64,000 nucleotides of DNA from Aeromonas dhakensis (GCF_000820305.1 NZ_CDBH01000061.1:192797-256796); one strand, 5' to 3'; shown: positions 27,380-37,029, counted from the first letter of the stretch. The notes: a model not told the origin generated them from the sequence alone. Translations and numbers: made by a program.

Positions 27380-29167
27380 ATGATCGCTCTCTCCCTGGCC
27401 GGGATCGCCCTGGTCTCAGTGCTGGCCCAGTGGCTCGCCTGGTCGCTGCGGGTACCCGCCATCCTGTTTCTGCTGCTCACCGGCCTGTTGCTGGGACCGG
27501 TCGGCGGCCTGCTCGACCCCGATGCCCTGCTCGGCGACCTGCTGTTCCCGCTGGTCTCCCTGTCGGTCGCCATCATCCTGTTCGAGGGGGCGCTCACCCT
27601 GCACCTTGCCGAGCTCAAGGGGATCGGCAAGGTGGTGCGCAACCTCTGCTCCACCGGCATGCTGGTGAGCTTCGCCGTCATCGGCAGCGCCGGTTACTTC
27701 CTGCTGGGGCTGGACTGGCGGGTCGCCATGGTACTCGGCGCCGTGCTGGTGGTGACCGGCCCCACCGTGGTCGCCCCCATGCTCAACGTGATCCGCCCGA
27801 CCCGGGAGGTGGACCGCATCCTGCGCTGGGAGGGGATCGTCATCGATCCCATCGGCGCCCTGTTTGCGGTGCTGGTGTTCGAGGCGGTGCGCCTCGGCAG
27901 CCAGGGGGATCTGGTCGGCCACACCCTGCTGGCGCTGGCCAAGACGGTGGGGGTGGGCTCGCTCATCGGGGTCGGTGCCGGCTGGCTCACCACCCTGCTG
28001 ATCCGCAAGGACTGGCTGCCGGTCAGTCTGCACAAGTTCGGGGTGCTGGCGCTGGTGCTGGTCACCTTCAGCCTCTCCAACTGGCTCAGCCACGAATCCG
28101 GCCTGCTGGCGGTGACCGTGTTCGGCATCTGGCTCGCCAATCAGGAGGGGCTGGATCTGGAGGAGGTGCTGGCCTTCAAGGAGGATCTCGCCGTCATCCT
28201 CATCTCCTCCCTCTTCATCCTGCTGGCGGCCCGCCTCGATCTTGCCCAGCTCTGGCAGCTCGGCCCCATGGTGCTGGCGCTGCTGTGCGTGGTGCAGTTC
28301 GTGGCGCGTCCGCTCTGCATCCTGGTCTCCACCTGGGGATCCGATCTCTCCTGGCGGGCCCGTGCCCTGCTCGGCTGGATCGCGCCGCGCGGCATAGTGG
28401 CGGCGGCGGTCAGCGCCTCCTTCGCCATCAGCCTGCATGAAGCCGGCATTGCCGATGCGGACAAGCTGGTGCCGCTGGTGTTTGCGGTGATCATCTCCAC
28501 CGTGGTGCTGCAGAGCCTCACTTCGGCACCGCTGGCCGGGCTGCTCAAGATGCGCCAAAGCGCCCCCAACACCTGGCTCATCATCGGGGCCAACTCGGTG
28601 GCGCGGGCCATCGGCCGGGCGCTGGCAGATCAGGGGGTGCCGGTCCAGCTCTGCGATCCAGCCTGGGAGTTCTGCCGTCAGGCGCGCATGAGCAACCTGC
28701 CCTGCTACTTCGGCAACCCGCAATCCGAACACGCCGAGCTGCACCTGCCGCTCACCAGCATCAGTACCGTGCTGGCGCTCTCCCCCAACCGCCACAACAA
28801 CGCCCTCGGCGTGCTGCACTTCGCCCACCTCTACGGCGAGGAGAAGGTCTACTCGTTGCGCTCCAGCGAGCAGCACGGCAAGGCCAACCGGGAGAGCGCC
28901 ACCTTCCGCGCCCGTCAGAACCTGTTCGGTCCCGATATCAACTACGCCCGGTTGAGCGGCCTGCTGAGCCGGGGTGGCCAGATCAAGGCGACCCGGCTGA
29001 GCGAGGCGTTCGACTGGGCCCAGTATCAGGAGGCCAACCCGGGCGCCATCCCGCTGTTCGTGCTGGATGGCAAGGGGCGGACCCGCATCGTCACCGGTCC
29101 CGTCGAGCCACTGGCCGGGGAGCTGCTGATCGCCCTGCAGCCCCCCAAAGAGGGAGCCGGCCAGTGA
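27380..29167 (+). CDS. CPA1-type Na+/H+ (cation/proton) antiporter with nucleotide-binding-like domain
   Basis: 595-residue inner-membrane antiporter. The start at 27380 gives MIALSLAGIALVSVLAQW; a longer in-frame start adds an unconserved, proline-rich stretch. Residues 1-395 form about 12-13 membrane segments, with VVTGPTVVAPML (about 128-139) and the ARALLGWIAPRGIVAAAV motif seen in NhaP-like CPA1 exchangers. Residues about 400-595 look like a degenerate RCK/TrkA-N domain (TWLIIGANSVARAIGRALAD). Its stop overlaps the GTG start of the next gene, implying coupling. Confidence 0.88.
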   Translation: MIALSLAGIALVSVLAQWLAWSLRVPAILFLLLTGLLLGPVGGLLDPDALLGDLLFPLVSLSVAIILFEGALTLHLAELKGIGKVVRNLCSTGMLVSFAVIGSAGYFLLGLDWRVAMVLGAVLVVTGPTVVAPMLNVIRPTREVDRILRWEGIVIDPIGALFAVLVFEAVRLGSQGDLVGHTLLALAKTVGVGSLIGVGAGWLTTLLIRKDWLPVSLHKFGVLALVLVTFSLSNWLSHESGLLAVTVFGIWLANQEGLDLEEVLAFKEDLAVILISSLFILLAARLDLAQLWQLGPMVLALLCVVQFVARPLCILVSTWGSDLSWRARALLGWIAPRGIVAAAVSASFAISLHEAGIADADKLVPLVFAVIISTVVLQSLTSAPLAGLLKMRQSAPNTWLIIGANSVARAIGRALADQGVPVQLCDPAWEFCRQARMSNLPCYFGNPQSEHAELHLPLTSISTVLALSPNRHNNALGVLHFAHLYGEEKVYSLRSSEQHGKANRESATFRARQNLFGPDINYARLSGLLSRGGQIKATRLSEAFDWAQYQEANPGAIPLFVLDGKGRTRIVTGPVEPLAGELLIALQPPKEGAGQ

Positions 29168-29757
29168 ACTCTGCCGAATCGACCGCCGAGCCGACCGCCA
29201 ACCCGCTGCTCGCCCCGCTGCTGGCACTGCTCAGGCAGGCCAGCGGCAGCTACAAGGTGCACGAGCTGCTGGCCGAGCTGCGCCGCCTGGAGGCCATCCC
29301 GCCCCTGCCGGGGGATGAGCAGCTGCAGCTGTTTCGGCTCAACTTCCTCATCATGAACGCCCTCTACCAGCTGCAGGCCGAGCTTCATGGCGAAGGGTGG
29401 TGGCTGCTGATCAGCACCCTGGATATCCGGCTCGAACCACTCGCCACCCGCGAGGGGGGAAGCGCCCTCGCCCGGGGCGAGGCGCTGCGCAGTTACTACC
29501 TCGACTGGCAGGTGTTCTGGCAGACCGACCGGGAGGAGGTGGAGGCGCTGCTCGGCAGTTTCTGGCGGGCCTACGCACGGGATGAACACAGGGCCGAGGC
29601 GCTGACCCTGTTCGCCCTGCCGGCCGGGGCGGGGCCTGACGCCATCCGCCGCCGCTGGCGTGAGCTGGCACTGCAACACCATCCGGATCGGGGGGGCGAT
29701 GCCGACACCTTCATCCGCCTGCGCTGGGCCTGGGAACACCTCAAGACGGCCAAATGA
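29164..29757 (+). CDS. DnaJ-related protein with C-terminal J domain
   Basis: 197-residue protein starting at GTG 29164, within the antiporter stop codon (GTGA overlap). An N-terminal DNAJ-related helical region (about 10-130) includes YKVHELLAELRRL and FRLNFLIMNALYQLQAEL. The C-terminal J domain carries the Hsp70-stimulating HPD in LALQHHPDRGGDADTFIRL. It has no zinc or Gly/Phe regions, so it is a specialised co-chaperone. The partner is unknown; fusion by position to the antiporter operon may be only historical. Confidence 0.85.
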   Translation: MNSAESTAEPTANPLLAPLLALLRQASGSYKVHELLAELRRLEAIPPLPGDEQLQLFRLNFLIMNALYQLQAELHGEGWWLLISTLDIRLEPLATREGGSALARGEALRSYYLDWQVFWQTDREEVEALLGSFWRAYARDEHRAEALTLFALPAGAGPDAIRRRWRELALQHHPDRGGDADTFIRLRWAWEHLKTAK

Positions 29758-29820
29758 GCCGCCTGATGGCGGCCGCAACCACTAGACTTGAAGTGGCATC
29801 AAGCGTCACGGGAGGATGTC

Positions 29821-30069
29821 ATGACAGTCAATGAACTTCGTCTGCTCTACCAGCAACAAGCCTTCAAGGAAGCCGAGATCCTGCAGGATGCCATCCTGCC
29901 CGGCTGGATCGTTGAGTTCAGGGGACAGGACGGCAAACTGTACGAGATGACCGACACCCTGGGTTGCCCCCTCAGCTTCGGCTCGGTCGAAGAGGCCCGC
30001 CAGCATGTGCATCTGGTGGCGGACTGCCCGATCCAGATCGAGCACCTCTACCGCTTCTTCGAACGCTGA
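29821..30069 (+). CDS. Small conserved hypothetical protein
   Basis: 82-residue cytoplasmic protein starting MTVNELRLLYQQQAF, behind a good GGGAGG ribosome-binding site. A start 33 bases earlier is in frame but lacks a site. It is acidic in the C-terminal half, with one Cys pair (Cys46 and Cys67), and no signal peptide or known domain. The pattern PGWIVEFRGQDGKLYEMTD suggests a small beta-rich fold. It is followed by a bidirectional terminator. Function unknown. Confidence 0.75.
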   Translation: MTVNELRLLYQQQAFKEAEILQDAILPGWIVEFRGQDGKLYEMTDTLGCPLSFGSVEEARQHVHLVADCPIQIEHLYRFFER

Positions 30070-30084
30070 GAAGCTGGCAGGCGC

Positions 30085-30112
30085 AAAAAAGGCTCCCACG
30101 GGAGCCTTTTCT
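30085..30112. terminator. Bidirectional terminator at 30.1 kb
   Basis: AAAAAAGGCTCCC pairs with GGGAGCCTTTT around a 3-base loop, with T-runs on both strands. It separates the small plus-strand gene from the convergent MscS-like gene. Confidence 0.92.
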
Positions 30113-30630
30113 CATTCCGGTTGCAGGGGGTCAGCCCCCTTGCCCTCCAGCCGTCTGACCGGCTTTTGCAGGATCAGGTTGGCGGGATAGGTGACCAGAT
30201 CGCCGTTGTCATCGCGCACCCGCACGTAGAAGAGACCGATCTCGGTGATGACCCCGGTGACGGAATCATCCTTGTCGAGGATCCGGATCCGATCGCCAAT
30301 CCGGTAGGGGAAGGCGAAGAAGATGGTGATGCTGGCGGTGATGTTGGAGAGGATCGACCACTGCGCCACCATGGCGACCCCCAGCACAGCGAAGAAGGAG
30401 GAGGCCAGCACCACCAGCCGCGAGAAGTCGAGCCCCCACACCCCTGCCAGGATCAGCAGGGTGGCGCAACCGAGCAGGAAGTGGAACACGTGCTCCACGT
30501 AGAGCACCCGGTTCTCGCTCACCTGCCGGCTCTGGCCGAGGGCCATCAGGCTCTTGTGAATGAGGCCGCGAATGAGGGTGTGGCCCAGCAACAGCAGCAG
30601 GGTCACGCCAAAAGATTCCCATGTGGTCAT
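30112..30630 (-). CDS. Small MscS-family mechanosensitive ion channel protein
   Basis: 172-residue membrane protein with three hydrophobic segments (about 5-25, 48-68 and 70-95) and a short beta domain. The pore-lining region LASSFFAVLGVAMVAQWSILSNI and the FAFPYRIGDRIRI motif are typical MscS elements. It lacks the large C-terminal domain of E. coli MscS, so it is a minimal YbdG/YnaI-like variant. It lies 9 bp downstream of zntB, so the two are probably cotranscribed. Likely role: tension-gated release under osmotic downshift. Confidence 0.86.
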   Translation of the reverse strand: MTTWESFGVTLLLLLGHTLIRGLIHKSLMALGQSRQVSENRVLYVEHVFHFLLGCATLLILAGVWGLDFSRLVVLASSFFAVLGVAMVAQWSILSNITASITIFFAFPYRIGDRIRILDKDDSVTGVITEIGLFYVRVRDDNGDLVTYPANLILQKPVRRLEGKGADPLQPE

Positions 30631-30639
30631 GTCGGCTCC

Positions 30640-31632
30640 TTACCACCAGCGTCTGTGTTTGAGCCAGACCGCCAGCCCGGCGGCCAGCGCCACCAGGGAT
30701 CCGCAGAAGATCCAGAAGGCGGTCGGGCTCTCGGCTCCGGGGATGCCTCCCAGGTTGATGCCGAACAGGCCGGTCAGGAAGCTGGCGGGCAGAAACAGCA
30801 GCGCCATCACCGACATCTGGTAGGCGCGGCGGTTGGTCGCCTCCGCCATCAGGTTGTTGATCTCGTCCGCCAGCACGGCGGTGCGCGCCACCCCGGCATC
30901 CAGATCGTCGAGCCAGCGCCGCAGCCGATCGGCGATGTCGAGCAGGCGGCGCCGGTCGTCCTCGTCCAGCCAGCTGATCTTCTCGTTGGCGAGGCGCGCC
31001 ACCAGATCCCGCTGCGGCGAGAGGTAGCGGCGGATCATGATAAGCTGCTTGCGGATCAGCGCCAGCCTACCGTTGGCGGGCAGGTCGCGCATCAGCACCT
31101 GCTCTTCCAGATCCAGGATCTGATCGTGCAGCTCCTCGACGAACTCTCCGGCCCGATCGGTCAGGGCGTCGCAGATCTCCACCAGCCAGTCGGCCGGGGT
31201 GTCGGCGCCGCCCCCCTGCTTCAGCTGTTCGAAGACATCTTTTTCCGACAGCAGCGGCCGCCGCCGACTGCTGATGATGAGGTCCGGCGTGATGAAGATC
31301 CGCAGCGCCACCATCTCTTCGGGCCTGTGATCCTTGTTGTGGTTGATGCCGCGCAGGATCAGCAGCACCGTCTCGCCCATCCGCACCAGCTTGGGGCGAT
31401 TGCTCTGGCCGAGCAGGGATTCGCGTGCCGCGTCACCCAGCAGCGGCGTCTGCAACAGCCAGCGCGCCGCCTCCGGGTTGCCATAGTCCAGATGCAGCCA
31501 ACCCGGCTGCGCTGCCGGAATCTCGCTGCCCGCCGCCAGCGGCTGCATGCCCCCCCTGCCATCCAGGGTCAGGCCATAAATCACGTCACTGGGCACCCGA
31601 TCCATCTGCTCGTCCTTCTCGCTCATGTTCAT
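30640..31632 (-). CDS. zntB: CorA-family zinc transporter ZntB
   Basis: 330-residue CorA-like metal transporter. A long cytoplasmic N-terminal domain precedes two C-terminal transmembrane helices (about 268-288 and 302-322), joined by a GIN-type signature, FGINLGGIPG. This ZntB form replaces the GMN of CorA, which points to zinc over magnesium. The helical RRYLSPQRDLVARLANEKISWL segment is family-typical. It precedes the MscS-like gene in a minus-strand operon. Confidence 0.9.
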   Translation of the reverse strand: MNMSEKDEQMDRVPSDVIYGLTLDGRGGMQPLAAGSEIPAAQPGWLHLDYGNPEAARWLLQTPLLGDAARESLLGQSNRPKLVRMGETVLLILRGINHNKDHRPEEMVALRIFITPDLIISSRRRPLLSEKDVFEQLKQGGGADTPADWLVEICDALTDRAGEFVEELHDQILDLEEQVLMRDLPANGRLALIRKQLIMIRRYLSPQRDLVARLANEKISWLDEDDRRRLLDIADRLRRWLDDLDAGVARTAVLADEINNLMAEATNRRAYQMSVMALLFLPASFLTGLFGINLGGIPGAESPTAFWIFCGSLVALAAGLAVWLKHRRWW

Positions 31633-31737
31633 CGGCCCAGCTTACACCAAAGCCGGACCCGACTCAGCCCCGGGGCAGCCGGCCGCCCCCGGCCGTGCTA
31701 AGATGCGCCACTCGTTTCAGACACAGGAAGCCCTGCC

Positions 31738-32190
31738 ATGCCCATCTGGGTTGATGCCGATGCCTGCCCCATTCCGGTCAAGGAGATCCTCTACCGTGCC
31801 GCCCACCGCGCCCAGGTGGTGACAACCCTGGTGGCCAATCAGGGGCTGCGGGTGCCCCCCTCCCCCTTCATCAAGACCCAGCAGGTGGAGAAGGGCTTCG
31901 ATGTGGCAGATCATGTCATCGCCCAGCAGGTCAAACCCGGCGATCTGGTGATCACCGGCGACATCCCCCTCGCCGCCCTGGTGATCGATGCCGGCGGCGA
32001 GGCGCTCAATCCCCGCGGCGAGATCTACACCCGCGAGACCATCAAGGCGCGGCTCGGCATGCGCAACTTCATGGAAGAGCTGCGCTCGGCCGGGGTCCAG
32101 ACCGGCGGCCCGGCCCCCCTCAACGCGGCCGACAAGCAGCGCTTCGCCAACGCGCTGGACAAGTGGCTGGTCAGGGGCAAGCTGAGCTGA
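31738..32190 (+). CDS. yaiI: YaiI/YqxD family (DUF188) protein
   Basis: 150-residue UPF0178 protein with N-terminal [22 protein letters not shown], the family's DADACP motif. Later, [16 protein letters not shown] carries a second conserved Asp. The acidic residues suggest a PIN-like metal nuclease fold, but no activity is established in the family as far as I know. The start follows AGGAAG. It stands alone on the plus strand. A GC-rich inverted repeat without a T-run follows at 32196-32218. Confidence 0.9.
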   Translation: MPIWVDADACPIPVKEILYRAAHRAQVVTTLVANQGLRVPPSPFIKTQQVEKGFDVADHVIAQQVKPGDLVITGDIPLAALVIDAGGEALNPRGEIYTRETIKARLGMRNFMEELRSAGVQTGGPAPLNAADKQRFANALDKWLVRGKLS

Positions 32191-32309
32191 GCCCGCTCCC
32201 CGGCACCCTGCCGGGGAGACCCGTTCATCCCCTTCTGCGCTTAATTCTTTCTTAAGGGAGCTGAACTAACCTTGTGGCTGTTGACCCAACCACCCGCAAG
32301 GAGCAAGCA

Positions 32310-32579
32310 ATGAAACTGACCCCCCTGTTGTTACTGATCCCTCTGTTGAGCGGCGCAGCCCTGGCCGATCCCCAATGCACCCAGGCCGACAAGAGCAAGT
32401 GGATGAGCGAAGCCGACGCCCAACAGCAGATCAAGGCGATGGGCTATGACATCAAGAAGTTCAAGGTCACCGAGACCAACTGCTACGAGATTTACGGTTG
32501 GGACAAGGATAAGCGCAAGGTCGAGATCTACTTCGACCCGACCGATCTGAAGAAAGTGAAAGAAGAGATCGACGAATAA
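32310..32579 (+). CDS. Secreted PepSY-domain protein
   Basis: 89-residue exported protein. The signal peptide (MKLTPLLLLIPLLSGAALA) ends at residue 19. The mature part is one PepSY repeat, with WMSEADAQQQIKAMGYDIKKF and CYEIYGWDKDKRKVEIYFDP. Cys24 and Cys53 may form a disulfide. In many proteobacteria such proteins accompany periplasmic or membrane haem proteins, and a cytochrome b gene follows after a GC hairpin. The start chosen has AAGGAG upstream; an earlier in-frame ATG does not. Confidence 0.85.
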   Translation: MKLTPLLLLIPLLSGAALADPQCTQADKSKWMSEADAQQQIKAMGYDIKKFKVTETNCYEIYGWDKDKRKVEIYFDPTDLKKVKEEIDE

Positions 32580-32627
32580 CGCCGCGTTGGGCCGGCAATG
32601 CGCCGGCCCCAGCCTTGGAGCCTTGCC

Positions 32628-33185
32628 ATGACCCCTACCTCTGAAGTGAAAGTCTGGGATCCCCTCATCCGGGTATTTCACTGGGCTACCGTCACCCTCT
32701 GCCTGCTCAACTTCTTCATCCTGGAAGAGGGGAGCAAGCTCCACAAGTACGCCGGCTACGCGGTGGGCATCCTGCTCATCATCCGCCTGCTGTGGGGGCT
32801 GATCGGCCCTCATTACGCCCGCTTCGGCCAGTGGTGGCCAACCCCGGCCCGGGTGCGCTACTACCTGCGCCAGCTGGCCAGCGGGCATCACCCCTACTAC
32901 CTCGGCCACAACCCGGTCGGCGCCCTGATGATCTGGCTGCTGCTGCTGTCTCTGGTCGGCACCGTGGTCACCGGCTGGCTCACCACCTGGGATGCCTTCT
33001 GGGGCGAGGACTGGCTGGAGGAGCTGCACGGCATCCTTGCCAACACCCTGATGGCCGCCGTCGGTGTCCATGCGGCCGTGGTGATCCTGACCGATCGCCT
33101 CACCCGCAGCGACCTGGTACGCGCCATGGTGCTGGGCAAGAAACGGGTGCCCGCCGACACCAAGGTGGAAGATCCGCGCAGTTAA
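32628..33185 (+). CDS. Cytochrome b561/Ni-Fe-hydrogenase-type cytochrome b
   Basis: 185-residue inner-membrane dihaem cytochrome. Four transmembrane segments (about 15-33, 42-60, 95-115 and 135-160) hold His ligand candidates in VFHWA, LHKYAGY, and LHGILANTLMAAVGVHAAVV. The family passes electrons between the quinone pool and periplasmic haem proteins. It follows the secreted PepSY gene with a GGAG ribosome-binding site, and probably forms an operon with it. The partner is not visible. Confidence 0.86.
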   Translation: MTPTSEVKVWDPLIRVFHWATVTLCLLNFFILEEGSKLHKYAGYAVGILLIIRLLWGLIGPHYARFGQWWPTPARVRYYLRQLASGHHPYYLGHNPVGALMIWLLLLSLVGTVVTGWLTTWDAFWGEDWLEELHGILANTLMAAVGVHAAVVILTDRLTRSDLVRAMVLGKKRVPADTKVEDPRS

Positions 33186-33187
33186 TG

Positions 33188-33217
33188 ACCGGGCCGCCCG
33201 CCGGGCCCCGGTTTTTT
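33188..33217 (+). terminator. Terminator of the PepSY/cytochrome b pair
   Basis: ACCGGGCC pairs imperfectly with GGGCCCCGGT, then six T residues (33212-33217). Confidence 0.82.
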
Positions 33218-33276
33218 GCTGCAATGGCCCGCGACACTGGTAAGATGCGCCGCCATTTTCCCATGTCGTAGCCATC

Positions 33277-33777
33277 ATGACCGCCCAAGGGCACCTGCTG
33301 TTTTCCGTTACCTGCACCCTGATCGCCCACAAACTCCAGCTGACGCCGGCCCTGGCCGACACCAGCCTGTGGCAGACCGTGCCCGCCGCCCTGGCCAGCG
33401 CCCTGCTGCCCGACCTCGACCACCCCAAGTCGGTATTGGGGCAGCGGCTGCCCTGGATCTCGAAACCCCTCTCTCGCCTGTTCGGTCATCGCGGCTTCAC
33501 CCACAGCCTGCTGGCGGTGGCGGTCGCCATCTGGGGGCTCAACCAGCAGTTGCCGCCCGACACCCTGCCGGTCGGGGTCAAGGATGCCCTCATCATCGGC
33601 TACCTCAGCCACCTGCTGGGGGACTGGCTCACCCCGGCCGGCATCCCGCTCTTCTGGCCCAGCAAGCGCCGCTACCGGCTGCCGGGCTGGCCACTCAGAA
33701 GCGGCGGCGCCCTCGAGACCGGCTTTTGCACCCTCACCCTGCTGGCCGCCGGTTACTGGGCCCACTGGCCCGGCTAG
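33277..33777 (+). CDS. YdjM-like membrane metal-dependent hydrolase
   Basis: 166-residue inner-membrane protein of the YdjM/DUF457 family. The metal-binding features are DLDHP near residues 46-50, GHRGFTHS, and SHLLGDWLTPAGIPLFWP, all conserved. About three or four hydrophobic segments lie between them. E. coli YdjM is LexA-regulated, but I see no SOS box upstream here. The biological substrate is unknown. Monocistronic. Confidence 0.85.
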   Translation: MTAQGHLLFSVTCTLIAHKLQLTPALADTSLWQTVPAALASALLPDLDHPKSVLGQRLPWISKPLSRLFGHRGFTHSLLAVAVAIWGLNQQLPPDTLPVGVKDALIIGYLSHLLGDWLTPAGIPLFWPSKRRYRLPGWPLRSGGALETGFCTLTLLAAGYWAHWPG

Positions 33778-33790
33778 GTGGTCGGCCGCC

Positions 33791-33824
33791 AAAAAAACAA
33801 CCCCCTGCCGAGGCAGGGGGTTGT
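33791..33824 (-). terminator. Terminator of nupC
   Basis: CAACCCCCTGCC pairs with GGCAGGGGGTTG around GA; the T-run (AAAAAAA on plus at 33791-33797) is on the minus strand, so it terminates the leftward nucleoside transporter gene. Confidence 0.92.
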
Positions 33825-33847
33825 CGTGGTGAGAGCGGGTGGATGGC

Positions 33848-35053
33848 TTACAGCATCACACCGGCGATCACGGCGGAGAGCAGGCTCACTAGGGTGGAGC
33901 CGTACACCAGCTTCAGACCGAAGCGGGAGACCATGTTGCCCTTCTCTTCATTCAGCGCCTTCACCGCACCGGCGATGATGCCGATGGAGCTGAAGTTGGC
34001 GAACGACACCATGAAGATGGAGAGGATGCCGACGGTGCGCGGAGAGAGCTGGGCCGCGATCTTGCCCAGATCCATCATGGCCACGAACTCGTTGGTCACC
34101 AGCTTGGTCGCCATGATGGAACCGGCCTGCAGCGCTTCACTGCCCGGGATGCCCAGGATCCAGGCGATGGGGTAGAAGATGTAGCCCATGACGTGCTGGA
34201 AGTTGACGCCGAACGCCATCTCGAACAGGTAGTTGATGAGGGCGATCAGGGCGATGAAGCCCACCAGCATGGCACCCACGATCACCGCCACGGTGAAACC
34301 GGCCATGATGTACTCGCCCAGCATCTCGAAGAAGTTCTCTTTCTTCGGGGTGTGGTGCTCGTCACCCTCGGACAGCGCCTTGGCGTCGGTCACGGTATTG
34401 TCCGGCTCGTAGGGGTTGATGAGGGACAGCACGACGAAGGTGCTGAACATGTTGAGCACCAGGGCGGCGACCACGTAGCGCGGCTCGATCAGCTGCATGT
34501 AGGCACCGACGATGGACATGGAGACGGTGGACATGGCGGTAGCGGCCAGGGTGTACATCTGCTTCTCGTTCAGGTGCGGCAGTATGTTCTTGAGCGCGAT
34601 GAAGTTCTCGGACTGGCCGACGATCATGGAGCTGATGGCGTTGAAGGATTCCAGCTTGCCCATGCCGTTGATCTTGGCCAGCACGGTACCGATGCCGCGG
34701 ATCACCAGCGGCAGCAGACGGATGTACTGCAGGATGCCGATCAGCACAGAGATGAAGACGATGGGCATCAGCACCATCAGGAAGAAGGAGAAGGCCCCTT
34801 CATTGACCAGGCCGCCGAACACGAAGTCGGTACCCTGTTTGGCAAACTCCATCAGCTTGGTGAAGCCGGCGGCAAAGCCACCCACTACCGCCAGACCCAC
34901 TTCGGAGTTCAGCATGAACCAGGCCAGCGCCAGTTCGACGACCAGCAGTTGGCCGATATAGCGCGGCTTGATCAGTTTCCAGTTGCGGCGGTTTGCCAGC
35001 AACGCCAGAGCGAGGACCATGACGAGTCCGAGCACAAAGTGAACGTATTCCAT
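33848..35053 (-). CDS. nupC: NupC-type concentrative nucleoside transporter
   Basis: 401-residue inner-membrane CNT-family symporter that imports nucleosides with a cation. It has about ten hydrophobic segments. Family motifs include [22 protein letters not shown] near residues 150-171 and [11 protein letters not shown] (about 318-328), the latter part of the substrate site. The neighbouring 564-bp upstream region holds a CRP-type dyad at 35122-35137. With the periplasmic CpdB-like enzyme at 13.5-15.5 kb, it would form a nucleotide salvage route. Confidence 0.94.
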   Translation of the reverse strand: MEYVHFVLGLVMVLALALLANRRNWKLIKPRYIGQLLVVELALAWFMLNSEVGLAVVGGFAAGFTKLMEFAKQGTDFVFGGLVNEGAFSFFLMVLMPIVFISVLIGILQYIRLLPLVIRGIGTVLAKINGMGKLESFNAISSMIVGQSENFIALKNILPHLNEKQMYTLAATAMSTVSMSIVGAYMQLIEPRYVVAALVLNMFSTFVVLSLINPYEPDNTVTDAKALSEGDEHHTPKKENFFEMLGEYIMAGFTVAVIVGAMLVGFIALIALINYLFEMAFGVNFQHVMGYIFYPIAWILGIPGSEALQAGSIMATKLVTNEFVAMMDLGKIAAQLSPRTVGILSIFMVSFANFSSIGIIAGAVKALNEEKGNMVSRFGLKLVYGSTLVSLLSAVIAGVML

Positions 35054-35121
35054 ACCTGTAGCACCTGAGTGAATTGTAATTTTTGACCGGCGCCATCATA
35101 GACATTTGCATATTTAAAAAT

Positions 35122-35137
35122 TCAGATAGCCATCACA
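35122..35137 (-). promoter_or_regulatory. CRP-type site upstream of nupC
   Basis: TGTGA-TGGCTA-TCTGA on the minus strand, with one perfect half-site, about 70 bp before nupC. CRP/CytR control is known for nupC in E. coli. Confidence 0.55.
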
Positions 35138-35617
35138 ATCTGCGGTAAAAATATGCATGTTGGATAATACAAACGTTTTTAAATTAATTAAACGCTCACA
35201 CAAGCATCCAATCATTGTTCAATAAATAACAAAATACAATATAAACAATCACTTAAAAATAAATCAGGTATTTGTAAAGTCCTGTTTTTACAGCTTAATT
35301 ACATTCACTTAATACTCGCAAGGCCACGTAGAAGTGGTCAGAACAAATTTACGACAAATTTATTTAATCAAGGCAGGGTGAAAAACGTTTATCTTATTTG
35401 CGATGAATACTGACGGAGCCAAATACATATTTCCGCGACCACGAACCGCTGCTCCGGATTGCCAGGGGGCGGTCGGTGAGCCGGCCCCTTGCCACCGGGC
35501 TGACAGTCACGAACAGAAGCAGTCGCTCAAATTTGCAGCACATCCAACGGCGGATTCTGGTACAATGCGCGCCCTTGCGCCCGGCGCAGCCCGTTTTCTC
35601 CCATATAGAGTCCTTTT
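35138..35617 (+). other. A+T-rich intergenic region before dbpA
   Basis: This stretch between nupC and dbpA has no supported gene. Its first half is A+T-rich. The second half is GC-rich, with an extended -10-like TGGTACAAT at 35558-35566 that may be the dbpA promoter; no -35 at standard spacing is clear. Otherwise nothing recognised. Confidence 0.5.
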
Positions 35618-36994
35618 GTGAACAACGAATTTAGCAGCCTGAACCTCTCCCCCGCCCTGCTCGAGAACCTCGCCAGCCTGGGTTATCTGCAGATGACCCC
35701 GATCCAGGCCCAGAGCCTGCCCCTGGTACTCGACGGCAAAGACTTGATCGCCAAGGCAAAAACCGGCAGCGGCAAGACCGCGGCCTTCGGCCTCGGCCTG
35801 CTCGCCAACCTCGACGTCAACCGGCTCGAGGTACAGGCGCTGGTACTCTGCCCGACTCGCGAGCTGGCGGATCAGGTTGCCACCGAGATCCGTCGTCTCG
35901 CCCGTACCCTGCCCAACGTCAAGCTGGTGACCCTGTGCGGCGGCACTCCGACCGCACCGCAATCGGCCACCCTGAGCTTCGGTGCCCATATCGCCGTCGG
36001 CACCCCGGGCCGGATCCTCAAGCACCTGGAGCAGGGCACCCTGGCGCTCGACAGCCTCAAGACGCTGGTGCTGGACGAAGCGGATCGCATGCTGGACATG
36101 GGCTTTGGCGAAGACATCAACCGGGTCATCAGCCACGCCCCGCGGGATCGACAGACCCTGCTCTTCTCCGCCACCTATCCGGAAGGGATCGCCCAGATGA
36201 GCCGTGGCGTGCAGCGCAACCCGGTCGAGGTGAGCGTGGAGTCCCTGCACGAGGAGAGCGCCATCGAACAGAAGCTGTATGAAGTGCCGGCCGGTCAGCG
36301 CCTCGAGGCCCTCGGCTGGCTGCTCAGTCACTATCAGCCGGGCTCCTGCGTGGTGTTCTGCAACACCAAGCGGGCCTGCAACGACGTGGCCGATCACCTG
36401 GCCGCCAAGGGCTTCTCGGCCCTGGCGCTGAACGGCGATCTGGAGCAGCGCGAGCGGGATCAGGTGCTGGTGCGCTTCGCCAACGGCAGCGCCACCATAC
36501 TGGTGGCCACCGACGTGGCGGCCCGCGGGCTGGATATCAAGGAGCTGGGCGCCGTCATCAACTACGAGCTCACCTATGACCCCGAGGTGCACGTGCACCG
36601 CATCGGTCGGACCGGCCGCGCCGGCCAGCAGGGCCTGGCCCTGAGCCTCTATCAGCCGAACGAGGCCCAGCGCGTCAACATCATCGAGGAGTACCAGCAG
36701 GCCCCGCTGCCGCTGGGGGATCTCGATGCCATCGGCCGCGCCATCAAACCCATAGCCCCGCAGATGGTGACCCTCTCCATCGATGCGGGCCGCAAGAGCA
36801 AGGTGCGCGCCGGTGACATCCTGGGCGCCCTGACCGGCGAAGGCGGCATTGCCGGCAGCGATGTGGGCAAGATCCAGATCGCCGAGCAGTACTCCTACGT
36901 GGCGGTCAAGCAGGGCGTGGCCAAGGCTGCGCTCAAGCGACTGCAGGAAGGCAAGATCAAGGGGCGCAGCTACCGTGCCCGCAAACTGGGCTAA
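35618..36994 (+). CDS. dbpA: DEAD-box ATP-dependent RNA helicase DbpA
   Basis: 458-residue helicase for late 50S ribosomal-subunit assembly, acting on 23S rRNA hairpin 92. GTG start at 35618. Motifs: Q motif (PIQAQSLPLVL), motif I AKTGSGKTAAF, Ia PTRELADQ, II VLDEADRMLDMGF, III FSATYP, V ATDVAARGLDI, and VI HRIGRTGRAG. The C-terminal RNA-binding domain (about 380-458) reads MVTLSIDAGRKSKVRAGDILGAL, the DbpA hallmark. A terminator follows. Confidence 0.95.
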   Translation: MNNEFSSLNLSPALLENLASLGYLQMTPIQAQSLPLVLDGKDLIAKAKTGSGKTAAFGLGLLANLDVNRLEVQALVLCPTRELADQVATEIRRLARTLPNVKLVTLCGGTPTAPQSATLSFGAHIAVGTPGRILKHLEQGTLALDSLKTLVLDEADRMLDMGFGEDINRVISHAPRDRQTLLFSATYPEGIAQMSRGVQRNPVEVSVESLHEESAIEQKLYEVPAGQRLEALGWLLSHYQPGSCVVFCNTKRACNDVADHLAAKGFSALALNGDLEQRERDQVLVRFANGSATILVATDVAARGLDIKELGAVINYELTYDPEVHVHRIGRTGRAGQQGLALSLYQPNEAQRVNIIEEYQQAPLPLGDLDAIGRAIKPIAPQMVTLSIDAGRKSKVRAGDILGALTGEGGIAGSDVGKIQIAEQYSYVAVKQGVAKAALKRLQEGKIKGRSYRARKLG

Positions 36995-37004
36995 GGTTCA
37001 GACC

Positions 37005-37029
37005 ACAGGCGCCCCAGCGGCGCCTGTTT
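37005..37029 (+). terminator. Hairpin terminator after dbpA
   Basis: ACAGGCGCC / GGCGCCTGT (nine base pairs) then TTTCAT. Confidence 0.75.
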